NCBI RefSeq assembly: GCF_018459925.1
Contig: NZ_CP075371.1
Span: forward strand, 3,100,001 to 3,164,000
Reading direction: 5' to 3'
Length of the DNA: 64,000 nucleotides
Source of the DNA: Nocardioides aquaticus
GTDB lineage: Bacteria > Actinomycetota > Actinomycetes > Propionibacteriales > Nocardioidaceae
The notes beneath the pieces were generated by a model. It was not told the origin of the DNA. It saw nothing but the letters and a program-made list of their open reading frames with translations, and searched no databases. Of this stretch, positions 32,934-42,175 are shown one piece after another (within the stretch, counting starts at the first letter, position 1; each line of letters starts with the position of its first letter). The position numbers and the translations under genes are program-made.

Positions 32934-34069
32934 CAGGCGCCTCCCTCGACCGAGCGGTGCCGCAGGTCGACCGCCCGGCCCCGCCACCTCACCGAGCGGC
33001 GCAGCGCCGTCTGAGCGGCCGAGCGCGCGAAGACGAGGTCGAACGCGAGCAGGGGCACGGGGAACACCGCCCACGTCCACCACCGGAACGAGCCCACCCG
33101 CGCGAGCAGGGACCGCAGCTGCCCCGCGGCCACGACCCAGGCCACGGCCCAGACGAGCGGGTGCCCGTAGGACAAGGCGGCACCCCACCCGGTGACCGCC
33201 TCGACGAGCGCGAGGAGCGCGCCGACGGCGACGGCGTGGTGGGCGCTGATCCACAGCACCGTGCCGAGGGTCGGGCCGGGCGCAGCGGCGGAGGCGCCCG
33301 AGGCGATGTTCTTGGTCCAGCCGCTGACGAGCTGGCCGAGCCCGCCCGGGTAGCTGCGCATCCGGAGCCGGTCGCCGCCGACCCAGCACCGGACGGGGAG
33401 CCCGGCGCGGTGGTAGGCCACCGCGAGCTCGACGTCGTCGAGGATCGCCGACCGGACCGAGCCGTGACCGCCGGCCCGCTCGTAGTCCGCCCGCGAGGTC
33501 AGCAGGCACGGCCCGAACGCCATCGGCCGGCGTCCCCCGTCACGCGTGAAAGCGCCGCTGGCCAGCACCGCGACCACGTTGAAGTACGCCGACACCTGCT
33601 CGTGCGGCCGCTCGACGGCGTGGAACGGCTGCACGGACACCAGGCCGCCGTGCCGGTCGTGCAGGTCCACCAAACCGGCCAGCGCGTCCGGCGCCAGCAC
33701 CGTGTCCGCGTCGAGGAACAGCAGCAGGTCGGACGTCGTCGCCTCCGCACCCACGTGGCATGCCCACGCCTTGCCGGTCCACCCGGGCGGCGGCGTCCCG
33801 GCGGCCAGGACTCGCGCTCCGGCGGCTCGTGCCACCGACGCCGTGGCGTCGCGGGAGTCGTCGTCCACCACGACCACGTCCACGCCCAGCCCGTGCAAGG
33901 AATCCAGCACCGCCGGGAGCGTCGCCTCCTCGTCGCGCGCCGGCACGACGACGGCGAGCGAGGGGACCGACCGAGTGGCTCCCCCGACGATGGTCCGGAG
34001 GTCGGCGGCGAGCCACGCTGCGGCACCGCCCGCGAGCAGGAGCACGACGACGAGCACGAGGTCTGTCAT
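32933..34069 (-). CDS. Family 2 glycosyltransferase, CrtQ-like
   Basis: 378 aa from the ATG at 34069. A membrane helix at residues 3-24, a GT-A nucleotide-binding start (LAVVVPARDEEATLPAVLDSL), the DVVVVDDDSRD strand, LLLFLDADT (DXD metal site) and further acidic ILDDVELA are all present; three hydrophobic helices end the protein. This resembles diaponeurosporenoate glycosyltransferase (CrtQ). It probably adds a sugar to the acid end group made by the P450 and is followed by the CrtO-like acyltransferase. Confidence 0.78.
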   Translation of the reverse strand: MTDLVLVVVLLLAGGAAAWLAADLRTIVGGATRSVPSLAVVVPARDEEATLPAVLDSLHGLGVDVVVVDDDSRDATASVARAAGARVLAAGTPPPGWTGKAWACHVGAEATTSDLLLFLDADTVLAPDALAGLVDLHDRHGGLVSVQPFHAVERPHEQVSAYFNVVAVLASGAFTRDGGRRPMAFGPCLLTSRADYERAGGHGSVRSAILDDVELAVAYHRAGLPVRCWVGGDRLRMRSYPGGLGQLVSGWTKNIASGASAAAPGPTLGTVLWISAHHAVAVGALLALVEAVTGWGAALSYGHPLVWAVAWVVAAGQLRSLLARVGSFRWWTWAVFPVPLLAFDLVFARSAAQTALRRSVRWRGRAVDLRHRSVEGGA

Positions 34070-35421
34070 GCCGGTACCCGGAGGCGGGTGACGACGAGCG
34101 GCATGCCACCGCGGGGATGGACGGCGACCTGCGCGGCCGCCTGCGGGCGGGACCAGTCCGGTGTCACGTCGATCCGGTACGACGGCAGCAGCCGGCTGAG
34201 GACGAGGACCATCTCCCCCAGGGCGAACTCGCGTCCGATGCAGAGCCGGGGTCCCTGCCCGAACGGCAGGTAGCCCGAGCGGACCGCGCCCTCGCCGAGG
34301 AACCGCTCCGGCCGGAAGGCCAGCGGGTCGGGCCACGTGTCGGTGCGCCGGTGCAGGAGCCAGGGGCTGATGATGACGAGCGTGCCGGCCGGGACCTCAC
34401 AACCGGCGACCACGTCGGGCTGCTGCGAGCGGCGGGAGAGCGCCCAGGCGGGCGGGTAGAGGCGTAGCGCCTCGTCGACGACGGCCCGGGTCCACGGCAG
34501 CCTGTCCCGGTGGCCGACGAGCGGCACCGGTCCCGGGTGTGAGGCCAGCTCGGTGCGCACCCGGTCCTGGGCGGGCTGGTCCTCGGCGAGCAGCATCAGC
34601 GTCCAGGCGAGCGCCGCGGCCACCGTCTCGTGCCCGGCGATCACCATGGTCACCAGCTCGTCGCGGATCTCGTCGTCACGCAGGCCGCTGTCGAGCAGCA
34701 GGCCGAGGAGGTCGTCGCCGTACGAGTCCCCGGAGTGGCCACGCACCCGCCGCTCGGCAATGATCTGCGCGGAGATGACGTCGAGCCGGCGCCGCGTCGC
34801 GCGCAGCCGGACCTTCAGCGGTGTCGGCACCCGGTCGGGGATCGGCAGGATCGCCCGGCCGGCGCGGACGACCAGCTCGGCCGCCTCGCTCGTGGCGTCC
34901 AGCAGCTCCTGGGCGTGCCCGGTGAGGTCAGCGGAGAAGAGCGCGCGACCGACGGCGTCGAGCCCGATCCGGTGCGTCAGCGCCGCCACGTCGACGACCG
35001 CGCCGTCCTGCACCGAGCTCCGCGACAGCCCGGCGGCGATGGCGCCGTCGGCGGCAGCGCGCACCTGGTCTCCCACCGCCTCCAGCCGCTGGTGGTGGAA
35101 CGCGGGGGCAGCGAGCCGGCGGTGCTCGATCCAGGTCGGCTCGGCGGAGGCGAGGAGGCCGGGGCCGGTGACCCGGGCCAGCGCGGCGTACTGCACGGTC
35201 TGCTTGCCCCAGTGCCGCGCCGACGTCTGGAGCACGTGCCGGGCGGCGTCCGGGTCGTTGACGAGCAGCGCGGGTGGACCCGGCACCGGGAAGGAGACGA
35301 GGTCGCCGTGGCGCTCCGCGACCTCGACGAGGAAGGACAGCGGGTCCGCCCGCACCGACCGGAACGCCCGCGCCATGTCGAGGCTGCTCGGGCCCGGGAC
35401 GCCGATGTCGGTGGGCTGCAT
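34066..35421 (-). CDS. Cytochrome P450 in the carotenoid operon
   Basis: 451 aa. I-helix AGHET at 262-266, EALR (ExxR) at 317-320, heme loop FGQGPRLCIG at 387-396 with Cys394. Its length and heme loop are those of the bacterial CYP175/CYP287-like group, which includes carotenoid hydroxylases. Between cyclase and glycosyltransferase genes it most likely oxidises the carotenoid end to an alcohol, aldehyde or acid, replacing the CrtP/AldH steps of staphyloxanthin-type pathways. Its start lies immediately after a 26-codon stump of the second lycopene cyclase gene, so it seems to have displaced that gene. The exact substrate is inferred. Confidence 0.82.
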   Translation of the reverse strand: MQPTDIGVPGPSSLDMARAFRSVRADPLSFLVEVAERHGDLVSFPVPGPPALLVNDPDAARHVLQTSARHWGKQTVQYAALARVTGPGLLASAEPTWIEHRRLAAPAFHHQRLEAVGDQVRAAADGAIAAGLSRSSVQDGAVVDVAALTHRIGLDAVGRALFSADLTGHAQELLDATSEAAELVVRAGRAILPIPDRVPTPLKVRLRATRRRLDVISAQIIAERRVRGHSGDSYGDDLLGLLLDSGLRDDEIRDELVTMVIAGHETVAAALAWTLMLLAEDQPAQDRVRTELASHPGPVPLVGHRDRLPWTRAVVDEALRLYPPAWALSRRSQQPDVVAGCEVPAGTLVIISPWLLHRRTDTWPDPLAFRPERFLGEGAVRSGYLPFGQGPRLCIGREFALGEMVLVLSRLLPSYRIDVTPDWSRPQAAAQVAVHPRGGMPLVVTRLRVPA

Positions 35422-35452
35422 CGCGTCGAGGCGGGTCCGGAGCGCGGCGCTG

Positions 35453-35531
35453 TCACCCGGGTGCGCGCGACCCAGCGGTCCAGCGCGATCGTCGCCAGCA
35501 CCGCCACCACCGTGAGCGCCGTGTAGGTCAT
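35453..35531 (-). pseudogene. 5' stump of the second lycopene cyclase subunit (CrtYf/CrtYd)
   Basis: The ATG at 35531 overlaps the crtYe stop (TGATG) and has a GGAGG site. It encodes MTYTALTVVAVLATIALDRW and VARTRV, which fits the first helix of the second heterodimeric lycopene cyclase subunit. Similarity then ends and the P450 gene begins 32 bp later. The rest of the roughly 100-residue subunit is absent. Confidence 0.6.
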
Positions 35532-35878
35532 CACACCTCCTCGCGGCGTCGAGCGCTCCGGGGCGTGTTGCCGCGGACCACCTTCACCGCCTCGTACGTC
35601 AGCACCGTCACGACCGGGATGACGACGAAGAAACCCACCTCCTCGAGGGGAATGCCCGCGACCCGCCACGGCAGCGTCTGGGCCGGGTCGAAGTGCCAGT
35701 GACGGGCGTGCGTGGCGTAGAGGTCCCAAAGCAGGAACGGCGACCCGGCGGCCAGCACGGTCAGGAGCAGCCGGCCCGGCTGCCGCAGCACCCGCAGCCG
35801 GAACGCCGGCACCAGCGGCAGCGTGCCGGCCAGGCAGAACGCCAGCATCGCGACGTACGACCAGCGCTCGAGGCCCAT
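35531..35878 (-). CDS. crtYe: Lycopene cyclase domain subunit (CrtYe/CrtYc type)
   Basis: 115 aa with three transmembrane helices. The final half contains LPWRVAGIPLEEVGFFVVIPVVTVLTYEA; the PLEE motif with the following helix is the hallmark of the first subunit of heterodimeric lycopene cyclases. The family needs a second subunit of the same fold, which here is only a stump, so cyclase activity is doubtful unless a partner is encoded elsewhere. TGATG overlap with crtI. Confidence 0.8.
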   Translation of the reverse strand: MGLERWSYVAMLAFCLAGTLPLVPAFRLRVLRQPGRLLLTVLAAGSPFLLWDLYATHARHWHFDPAQTLPWRVAGIPLEEVGFFVVIPVVTVLTYEAVKVVRGNTPRSARRREEV

Positions 35879-37497
35879 CAGGACGGCACCGGCAGCGCCG
35901 ACCGGTCGCCCGTCAGCCGCTTGAGGACGAGCTCGGCGCTGATCAGGCACATCGGCAGCCCCACCCCGGGGACGGTGCTCGCTCCGGCGTAGAGCAGCCC
36001 GTCCACCTTGGCGGAGGCGTTGCCGGGGCGGAGGAACGCGCTCTGACGCAGCGTGTGCTCGAGGCCGAGCGCGCCACCCCGCCAGGCGTTGTAGCGCCGC
36101 TCGAAGTCCGCCGGCCCGACGGTGTGCCGCACCAGGACGCGCCCCCGCAGGTCGCTGACCCCGGCCCACGTCGCCACCTGGTCGATCGCCGCGTCCACGG
36201 CGCGTTCGACAGCCTCCGACCCCCGCCCGTCGTCGCCCCCGCTGCCGATCTCCACGTCGGCGGGCACCGGCACGAGGACGAAGAGGTTCTCGCACCCCTC
36301 CGGCGACACGGTGCGGTCGGTCGCCGACGGCTTGCAGACGTAGATCGACGCGGGCTCCGGGACCCTGGCGTCCGGTCCGAAGATGTCGCCGAAGTTGCTG
36401 TCCCAGTCGGACACGAAGAACAACGAGTGGTGCGCGAGCTCGGGGAGCCGGCCCTCGATGCCGAGCATCGCCAGCACGGCGCCGGGGCCCGCTGACCGGT
36501 GCCGCCACGCCGGCTCGGGGTGGGTCTGCAGCGCGGCGGGGAGGAGCGCGGTCTCGAGGTGGTGCAGGTCCGCGGCACCGACGACCACGTCGGCCGGGAG
36601 CGTACGGCGACCGCCGCCGGCCACCTCGTGCTCGACCCCCGTCACCCGTGCACGGCTGCCCCGGGCGCCCCCCTCGGTGAGGATGGCCGTGACGGGGGTG
36701 CCGGTGCGCAGGCGGGCGCCGTGCCGCTCTGCCAGCGCAACGATGACCTCGATCAGCCTCGTGAACCCGCCCTGCGGGTAGAGCACTCGGTCACCGAGGT
36801 CGAGGTGGCTCATCAGGTGGTACATGCTCGGCGTCCGGCTCGGCGACGACCCGAGGAACACCGCGGGGTAGCCCAGCACCTGGCGGAGCCGGTTGTCGGA
36901 GAACCGGGCGGCCACGTGGCTGCCCAGCGACCGGGTCAGCAGCCGCCCGAGCTTCGGGCTCCGCCGCACCACGTCGGGACGCAGGAAGGCCGCGGGCGAG
37001 TCGAAGCTGTTGTAGAGGAAGCGGCGCAGGGCGACGTCGTAGGTGTCCTTGGCCGAGCGCAGGTAGGCGTCGAAGCGTTCCCCGGCGCCCGGCTCAAGCG
37101 ACTCGAACACCGCCCGGTTGTGGGCGCGGTCGGGACGGATGTCGACCGGGTCGGGGTGCCCCTCGAAGAACACGCGGTAGCTCGGGTCGAGCACGGTGAG
37201 GTCGAGCTCGGCGGCCGCCGTGGTGCCGAGCAGGTCGAAGAAGTGCTCGAAGACCTCGGGCATGAGGTACCACGAGGCGCCCGTGTCGAAGCGGAACCCG
37301 TCCCGCTCGACGCTGCCGACGCGACCGCCCAGCTCGTCGTTCTGCTCGAGGAGGTCGACGCTGTGCCCACGCGACGCGAGCAGCGCGGCGGTGGCCAGCC
37401 CGGCGATGCCGCCGCCGACGACCACCACGCGACGGCTGCCGCGCTCGGGCTCCGTCGTACCCCCGAGCAGTCGGTGGTGGGGCAGGAGCGACGTCAC
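35878..37497 (-). CDS. crtI: Phytoene desaturase (CrtI family)
   Basis: 539 aa from a GTG at 37497 (GTGA overlap with crtB). The FAD-binding motif VVVVGGGIAGLATAALLASRG and the LGGRV segment are near residues 23-60, PQGGFTRLIE lies in the middle, and the CrtI C-terminal signature GLLYAGASTVPGVGLPMCLIS is present. It desaturates phytoene to lycopene or related polyenes at the membrane. It lies between crtB and crtYe in the standard actinobacterial order. Confidence 0.9.
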   Translation of the reverse strand: MTSLLPHHRLLGGTTEPERGSRRVVVVGGGIAGLATAALLASRGHSVDLLEQNDELGGRVGSVERDGFRFDTGASWYLMPEVFEHFFDLLGTTAAAELDLTVLDPSYRVFFEGHPDPVDIRPDRAHNRAVFESLEPGAGERFDAYLRSAKDTYDVALRRFLYNSFDSPAAFLRPDVVRRSPKLGRLLTRSLGSHVAARFSDNRLRQVLGYPAVFLGSSPSRTPSMYHLMSHLDLGDRVLYPQGGFTRLIEVIVALAERHGARLRTGTPVTAILTEGGARGSRARVTGVEHEVAGGGRRTLPADVVVGAADLHHLETALLPAALQTHPEPAWRHRSAGPGAVLAMLGIEGRLPELAHHSLFFVSDWDSNFGDIFGPDARVPEPASIYVCKPSATDRTVSPEGCENLFVLVPVPADVEIGSGGDDGRGSEAVERAVDAAIDQVATWAGVSDLRGRVLVRHTVGPADFERRYNAWRGGALGLEHTLRQSAFLRPGNASAKVDGLLYAGASTVPGVGLPMCLISAELVLKRLTGDRSALPVPS

Positions 37498-38381
37498 GAC
37501 CGGCCGCCGTACAGCGCGCCGGCGGCGATCCGGACCTTGACCGCGTCCGGGACCCGCACCCGCTGACGCCGGATCTCGGCGGCGGGCGTCGCGCGCAGCC
37601 GCGCGGCGAGCTCGGCGAACGTCGCGTGGGCCGCTGCCGCCGCGCGGCGGCTGCTCGGCGGCAGGTCGGGCACGACCAGGGCCGCCGCCGCGAGGTCGGC
37701 GTCGATGTCGATGAGGATGCGGTCGCGGTCGGCGTCGCAGAAGCGGTCGACGACGAGGCCCGGGAAGTAGGCACGACCCAGGAGGTCGTAGTCCTCGGCG
37801 AGGTCGCGCAGGAAGTTGAGCTTCTGGAAGGCGGCACCGAGCCGCCGGGCCCCCGGGGCGAGCCGGTCGTGCTCGGCGTCCCGCTCGGGCCCCGCGGGCC
37901 GGTCGGCGAGGAAGGCGCGCAGGCACATGAGGCCCACCACCTCGGCCGAGCCGTAGACGTAGCGGTCGAAGGTCTCCGGCGTGTGGGTCGAGGTCTCGAG
38001 GTCCATCTGCATCGACGCGAAGAACGGGTCGATCACGTCGTCGGTGATGCCGCAGGCGATGGCCGTCCGGGCGAACGCGTGCACGACGAGGTTGGCGCTG
38101 TACCCGGTCCGCAGGGCGTGGCGGACGTCCTCGTGGAGCCAGCCGAGCATCCGGGCGCGGGACTCGACGCCGAGGGACAGGTCCGGGTTGTCGACAATCT
38201 CGTCGGCGATCCGGACCAGGGCGTAGATGTTGCGCACCCGGCCCCGGACCGGGCCCGCGAGCAGGCGGGACGCGAGCCCGAACGAGCTGGAGTAGGAGCT
38301 GATGACGAGCGCGGCACTGGCCTCGGACACGCGGTCGTAGAGGCGCTGCACGGGTCGGGTCTTGACGAGGAAGAGGCTCAT
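37494..38381 (-). CDS. crtB: Phytoene synthase (squalene/phytoene synthase family)
   Basis: 295 aa. The first Asp-rich motif is in RIADEIVDN and the second in LRDLAEDYDLLGRAYFP. These bind the diphosphate groups of two prenyl diphosphates during head-to-head condensation to phytoene. Start and stop overlap crtE and crtI by ATGA/GTGA, so the early pathway genes are translationally coupled. Whether it makes C40 or C30 phytoene depends on crtE; a GGPP-type synthase upstream favours C40. Confidence 0.88.
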   Translation of the reverse strand: MSLFLVKTRPVQRLYDRVSEASAALVISSYSSSFGLASRLLAGPVRGRVRNIYALVRIADEIVDNPDLSLGVESRARMLGWLHEDVRHALRTGYSANLVVHAFARTAIACGITDDVIDPFFASMQMDLETSTHTPETFDRYVYGSAEVVGLMCLRAFLADRPAGPERDAEHDRLAPGARRLGAAFQKLNFLRDLAEDYDLLGRAYFPGLVVDRFCDADRDRILIDIDADLAAAALVVPDLPPSSRRAAAAAHATFAELAARLRATPAAEIRRQRVRVPDAVKVRIAAGALYGGRS

Positions 38382-39418
38382 GCCGCCACCTCCGCGCCGG
38401 CGGCGAAGGCCGCCGGGTGCACTTCGACCACATCGAGCAGGGCGACCGGGATTCCGAGCCGGACGAGCACGTCCCGGGCGGCGGCGAGGTGGGCCTCGAC
38501 CAACCCCTCGACGTAGTGGCGTGACCCCGACCGCACCAGGAGGTCGCGGACCTCGTCGAGCTCGCGGTCGTCCAGCTCGCGACCGACGTGGCCGAGGATC
38601 TGCCCCCACTCCGGCGTCGACCGCGCGTGGACCAGGAGCGGGGTCTGCTTGCGCGTGCGCAGGTCGCTCGTCGCGCTCTTGCCCGTCCGGCCTGGGTCGC
38701 CGAAGACCCCCAGGAGGTCGTCCACGAGCTGGAAGGCGATCCCGAGCGAGCGGCCCGCGTCCCCGAGGTCGGCGACCGTGCTGTCGTCGGCGCCGGCGAG
38801 GAGCGCACCGGCCTGGAGGGGCAGCTCGAAGGAGTACGCCCCGGTCTTCTGCTCGGCCATGGCCAGGCTGCCGCCGAGCGACGACGGCGCGGTGCCGATC
38901 GACAGCTCCACGTCCGCGAGCTCGCCGGCAGCCGTGGTGTGCAGGGCCGCGTCGAAGAGGTCGAGCAACCGCCCGACGACCGCGGTCGGTGCCCCGCAGG
39001 TGGCCACCGCACGGATCGCCGCGGCGAGGGCCAGGTCGCCGGCCAGGATGCCGGCCGTCCGACCCAGGTCGACCGCGTCCTCGGGCGACGCGCCGCTCTC
39101 CAGGGCCAGCGCGCGGAAGGTGCCGCTCACGTTCGGACGTCCCCGTCGCACGTCGTCGCCGTCGATGACATCGTCGTGGATGACGAAGGCGGTGTGGAGC
39201 AGCTCGACCGCCGCCCCGACCTCCAGGGCTGCCGCGGTACGGCGCCCACCGAGGGCGTCGTGCGCCGCGACCACCAGGGCAGGCCGGAACCGCTTGCCAC
39301 CTTCCGTCGCCAGGGCCAGCGCGGCCCAGAGTCGGGCGTGCTGCGCCGTGACGGCGGCGCGCGCGGCACCGGCGTCCAGCAGCCGACTCAGGGCGTCATC
39401 CGTCGTGCGTGGGGTCAC
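38378..39418 (-). CDS. crtE: Polyprenyl (geranylgeranyl) diphosphate synthase
   Basis: 346 aa from a GTG at 39418 (CAGGAGG upstream). The two aspartate-rich motifs are HDDVIDGDD (DDxxD at 82-86) and DDLLGVFGD (233-241), with GGKRFRP near residue 40. This is an all-trans prenyl transferase of the CrtE/IdsA type that makes C20 diphosphate for crtB. First gene of the carotenoid operon, divergent from a MerR-DICT regulator. Confidence 0.85.
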   Translation of the reverse strand: MTPRTTDDALSRLLDAGAARAAVTAQHARLWAALALATEGGKRFRPALVVAAHDALGGRRTAAALEVGAAVELLHTAFVIHDDVIDGDDVRRGRPNVSGTFRALALESGASPEDAVDLGRTAGILAGDLALAAAIRAVATCGAPTAVVGRLLDLFDAALHTTAAGELADVELSIGTAPSSLGGSLAMAEQKTGAYSFELPLQAGALLAGADDSTVADLGDAGRSLGIAFQLVDDLLGVFGDPGRTGKSATSDLRTRKQTPLLVHARSTPEWGQILGHVGRELDDRELDEVRDLLVRSGSRHYVEGLVEAHLAAARDVLVRLGIPVALLDVVEVHPAAFAAGAEVAA

Positions 39419-39500
39419 CGCGTCCTCCTGAACCTCGACCGTGTTCCCACAAACTATGCAATACTTCAAAAAATATCTAGGCAACGTGCGGAGGTTTCGA
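39419..39500. promoter_or_regulatory. AT-rich divergent promoter region of the carotenoid operon
   Basis: An 82-bp gap between crtE and the MerR-like gene contains an unusually AT-rich core (about 39453-39480, ACTATGCAATACTTCAAAAA), rare in this sequence and typical of a MerR-controlled promoter. No perfect dyad is obvious to me. Confidence 0.4.
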
Positions 39501-40367
39501 GTGACCAGCCCGGACCACACGCACCTGTTGACCATCAGCGACCTGTCGGACCGCACCGGTGTCCCACCCGCGACGCTGCGCAGCTGGGAGCTCCGCTACG
39601 GGTTCCCACGTCCCGCACGATTACCCGGTGGACACCGTCGGTACACGGAGCAGGACGTCGCCGCCGTGCTCGAGGTCCTCCGACACCGCACCGCCGGGCT
39701 CGCTCTCGGGGCCGCCGTACGGCGCGTCGGGACGGACGGCCCCCCATCGCTCGCCCTGCGGTCGCGGTCGGTGTACGCCGAGCTCCGCCGCCGCCACCCC
39801 GAGCTCATCCCGCAGCGGTTGTCCAAGGCGACCCTGGTCGCGCTGAGCCATGCCATCGAGGACGAGTGCTGCGCCCGCGCGGAGGAACCGGTGCTCTTCG
39901 GCGGGTTCCAGCGCGCGATGTTCCTCGAGCAGGCGCGCGCCCGCTGGACCGAGCTCGCCCGCACCGCGCGCGCCGCCGTCGTCTTCGCTGCCCTCGCCGA
40001 GCCCTCACTGTCACGCCCCGGCGCCCTCACCGAGGTGGCGCTGCCCCGGGAGGCGCCGCTCAACCGCGAGTGGTTGCTGGTGTGCGACGCCGACGACCTC
40101 CCGGCGTGCATGGCCGCGGTCGAGCGACCCGGCCAGGACACGACGCGCGACGCGCAGCGACGCTTCGACGTCGTCTGGACGGTCGATGCGCAGGCCGTAC
40201 GGCACGCCGGCCGGGTCGCGACCGCGCTGGCCGACGAGTACCGCCCGGACTGGCGCGCGAGCCGGCTGCCGCTGCTGGCGGACGAGCCCCCTCCCGCGTC
40301 GGCCGACCTGCACCGAGCCTCGCAGTTGCTGAACCGGATGATGGGCTACCTCGACGCCAGTCATTGA
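39501..40367 (+). CDS. MerR-family regulator with DICT sensory domain
   Basis: 288 aa from the GTG at 39501 (GGAGG six bases before). An N-terminal MerR HTH (LTISDLSDRTGVPPATLRSWELRYG, then HRRYTEQDVAAVL) is followed by a DICT-like domain (LSKATLVALSHAIEDECCARAEEPVLFGGFQ) and a C-terminal helix pair. DICT domains accompany MerR and light- or redox-linked regulators in actinobacteria, and genes of this type often sit beside crt operons. It is divergent from crtE and probably controls it. Confidence 0.8.
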   Translation: MTSPDHTHLLTISDLSDRTGVPPATLRSWELRYGFPRPARLPGGHRRYTEQDVAAVLEVLRHRTAGLALGAAVRRVGTDGPPSLALRSRSVYAELRRRHPELIPQRLSKATLVALSHAIEDECCARAEEPVLFGGFQRAMFLEQARARWTELARTARAAVVFAALAEPSLSRPGALTEVALPREAPLNREWLLVCDADDLPACMAAVERPGQDTTRDAQRRFDVVWTVDAQAVRHAGRVATALADEYRPDWRASRLPLLADEPPPASADLHRASQLLNRMMGYLDASH

Positions 40368-40573
40368 GCTCCGAGGCGCCAAACGGCAGGAGACTGCTGG
40401 ACGCACCACGCGGGTGCCGGAACCAGCGAGCGGTCAGCGACACGCGCTCAGCGACGGGACTCGGCTACCGCCGGCCGACGAGGCTGGTACGGATAACTCA
40501 GCCGTGGACTCATTCATTCACGCGGCCGCCAACCTCTCGGGCTGACGACCGCCTCACGAGTGAGTGGGCTGCC

Positions 40574-42175
40574 TCAACCGACGTGGACGCCCTCGGGGCC
40601 GTCGGTGGCCAGTTCCTGGTGCTTCACGTCGAGGAAGATCCAGATCACCGCGGATGCCGCGAGCATCAGGATCGAGCCGACCAGGAAAGCCTGGGTCGAG
40701 CCCTCAGTAAAGATCTGCTGCTGGACGAGGACCTGCATCCGCTGCATGACCTCCGCTGACGGGGCCTCGCCGCCCGCAGCGGCGCCGGCCCGGGCCAGCT
40801 CGGCGCCCCGGTCGGTGAACGTCTGTGTGGCGACCGTGGCCAGCACTGAGAGGCCGAGCGCGCCGCCGACCTGCTGCATCGTGTTGAGCACCCCGGACCC
40901 GATGCCGGACTCCTCCGAGCGGAGGTGGTGGACCGCCGTCAGGGTGACTGGCACGAACGTCAGGCCCATGCCGACCGCCATCAAGACGGTGTACGGCAGG
41001 ATGTTGGCGACATAAGTCCCCGTCACGTCGCTCACCGGGAACTGGGTGTCGAATGGGATCCGGGAGAAGCCGAACAGGGCGCCCGCGGCGAGCAGCGTGC
41101 CGACTCCCGAGATGTAGCGGGGGTCGATCCGGTTCACCAGGTTGGAGGCCAGACCGGCCCCGAACACGATGCCCACCGTGAACGGCAGGAACGCGACACC
41201 GGTCTTGAGCGGGCTGTAGCCCATGACGTTCTGCAGGTACTGGCTCAGGAAGTAGAACATCGCGAACATCGCCGCGGGCGCGAGGAACATCGCCACGAAG
41301 CTCGACGCCCGGGTTCGGTTGGTGAAGATCCGGAACGGGAGCAGCGGGTGCGCCACCCGGCTCTCGACCAGCCCGAAGACGACCAGCAGCGCCACGCCGA
41401 CCACCAGGCTGGCGACGGTGATCGCGTCGCTCCACCCCTCGGTGCCGGCGCGGGACAGGCCGTAGACGATGCCGACCAGCGCCAGGGTGCCAGTGACGGC
41501 GCCGGGCAGGTCGAGCTCGCCCGGGTGCGACTCGGACTCGTTGAGGAAGCGCGGCGCCAGGGCGGCGGCACCGAGGCCGATCGGCACGTTGATCAAGAAG
41601 GTGAGGCGCCAGCCGTCGACCACCATGCCGAAGAGCTCCGGCGACGTGCCGGTCAGCCAGCCACCGAGGATCAGACCGACGGCCGCACCCGCGCCGGACA
41701 TCGCGGCATACACCGCGAAGGCCCGGTTGCGGGCGGGGCCTGCGGGGAACGTGGTGGTGATCAGCGCCAGGGCGGCCGGGGAGGCGAGCGCGGCACCGAG
41801 GCCCTGCAGGCCACGGGCGGCGAGCAGCAGCGGCTCGTTGGTCGCGAGCCCGCCGAGCAGGGAGGCGACCGCGAAGATGCCGAGGCCGATCATGAACACC
41901 TTGCGGCGGCCGTAGAGGTCACCGAGGCGGCCGCCAAGCAGCAGCAGGCTGCCGAACGCCAGGGCGTAGCCGGTGACGATCCACGTCAAGTTGGCGTTGC
42001 TGATGTTGAGGTCGACCTGGATGTAGGGCAGCGCGATGTTCGCGATGGTGGCATCGAGGACGACCATCAGTTGGGCGATCGAGATGAGGACCAGAGCCCA
42101 GCCGAGGTGGAGCTCGCGCTGTGGGGCGGCCATGCGGGCCGCGTCGGGTGGGGTGGCGCGGTCGATGTCAGTCAA
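40574..42175 (-). CDS. DHA2-family (14-helix) MFS drug efflux transporter
   Basis: 533 aa with about 14 hydrophobic helices. DATIANIALPYIQ in helix 1 (motif D1), GRLGDLYGRRKVF (motif A) between helices 2 and 3, and LALITTTFP downstream are classic for the EmrB/QacA group. It exports drugs by proton antiport. It overlaps the upstream TetR gene by 8 bp, and a palindrome upstream of that gene suggests substrate-responsive derepression. The 40368-40573 gap shows nothing else. Confidence 0.88.
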   Translation of the reverse strand: MTDIDRATPPDAARMAAPQRELHLGWALVLISIAQLMVVLDATIANIALPYIQVDLNISNANLTWIVTGYALAFGSLLLLGGRLGDLYGRRKVFMIGLGIFAVASLLGGLATNEPLLLAARGLQGLGAALASPAALALITTTFPAGPARNRAFAVYAAMSGAGAAVGLILGGWLTGTSPELFGMVVDGWRLTFLINVPIGLGAAALAPRFLNESESHPGELDLPGAVTGTLALVGIVYGLSRAGTEGWSDAITVASLVVGVALLVVFGLVESRVAHPLLPFRIFTNRTRASSFVAMFLAPAAMFAMFYFLSQYLQNVMGYSPLKTGVAFLPFTVGIVFGAGLASNLVNRIDPRYISGVGTLLAAGALFGFSRIPFDTQFPVSDVTGTYVANILPYTVLMAVGMGLTFVPVTLTAVHHLRSEESGIGSGVLNTMQQVGGALGLSVLATVATQTFTDRGAELARAGAAAGGEAPSAEVMQRMQVLVQQQIFTEGSTQAFLVGSILMLAASAVIWIFLDVKHQELATDGPEGVHVG

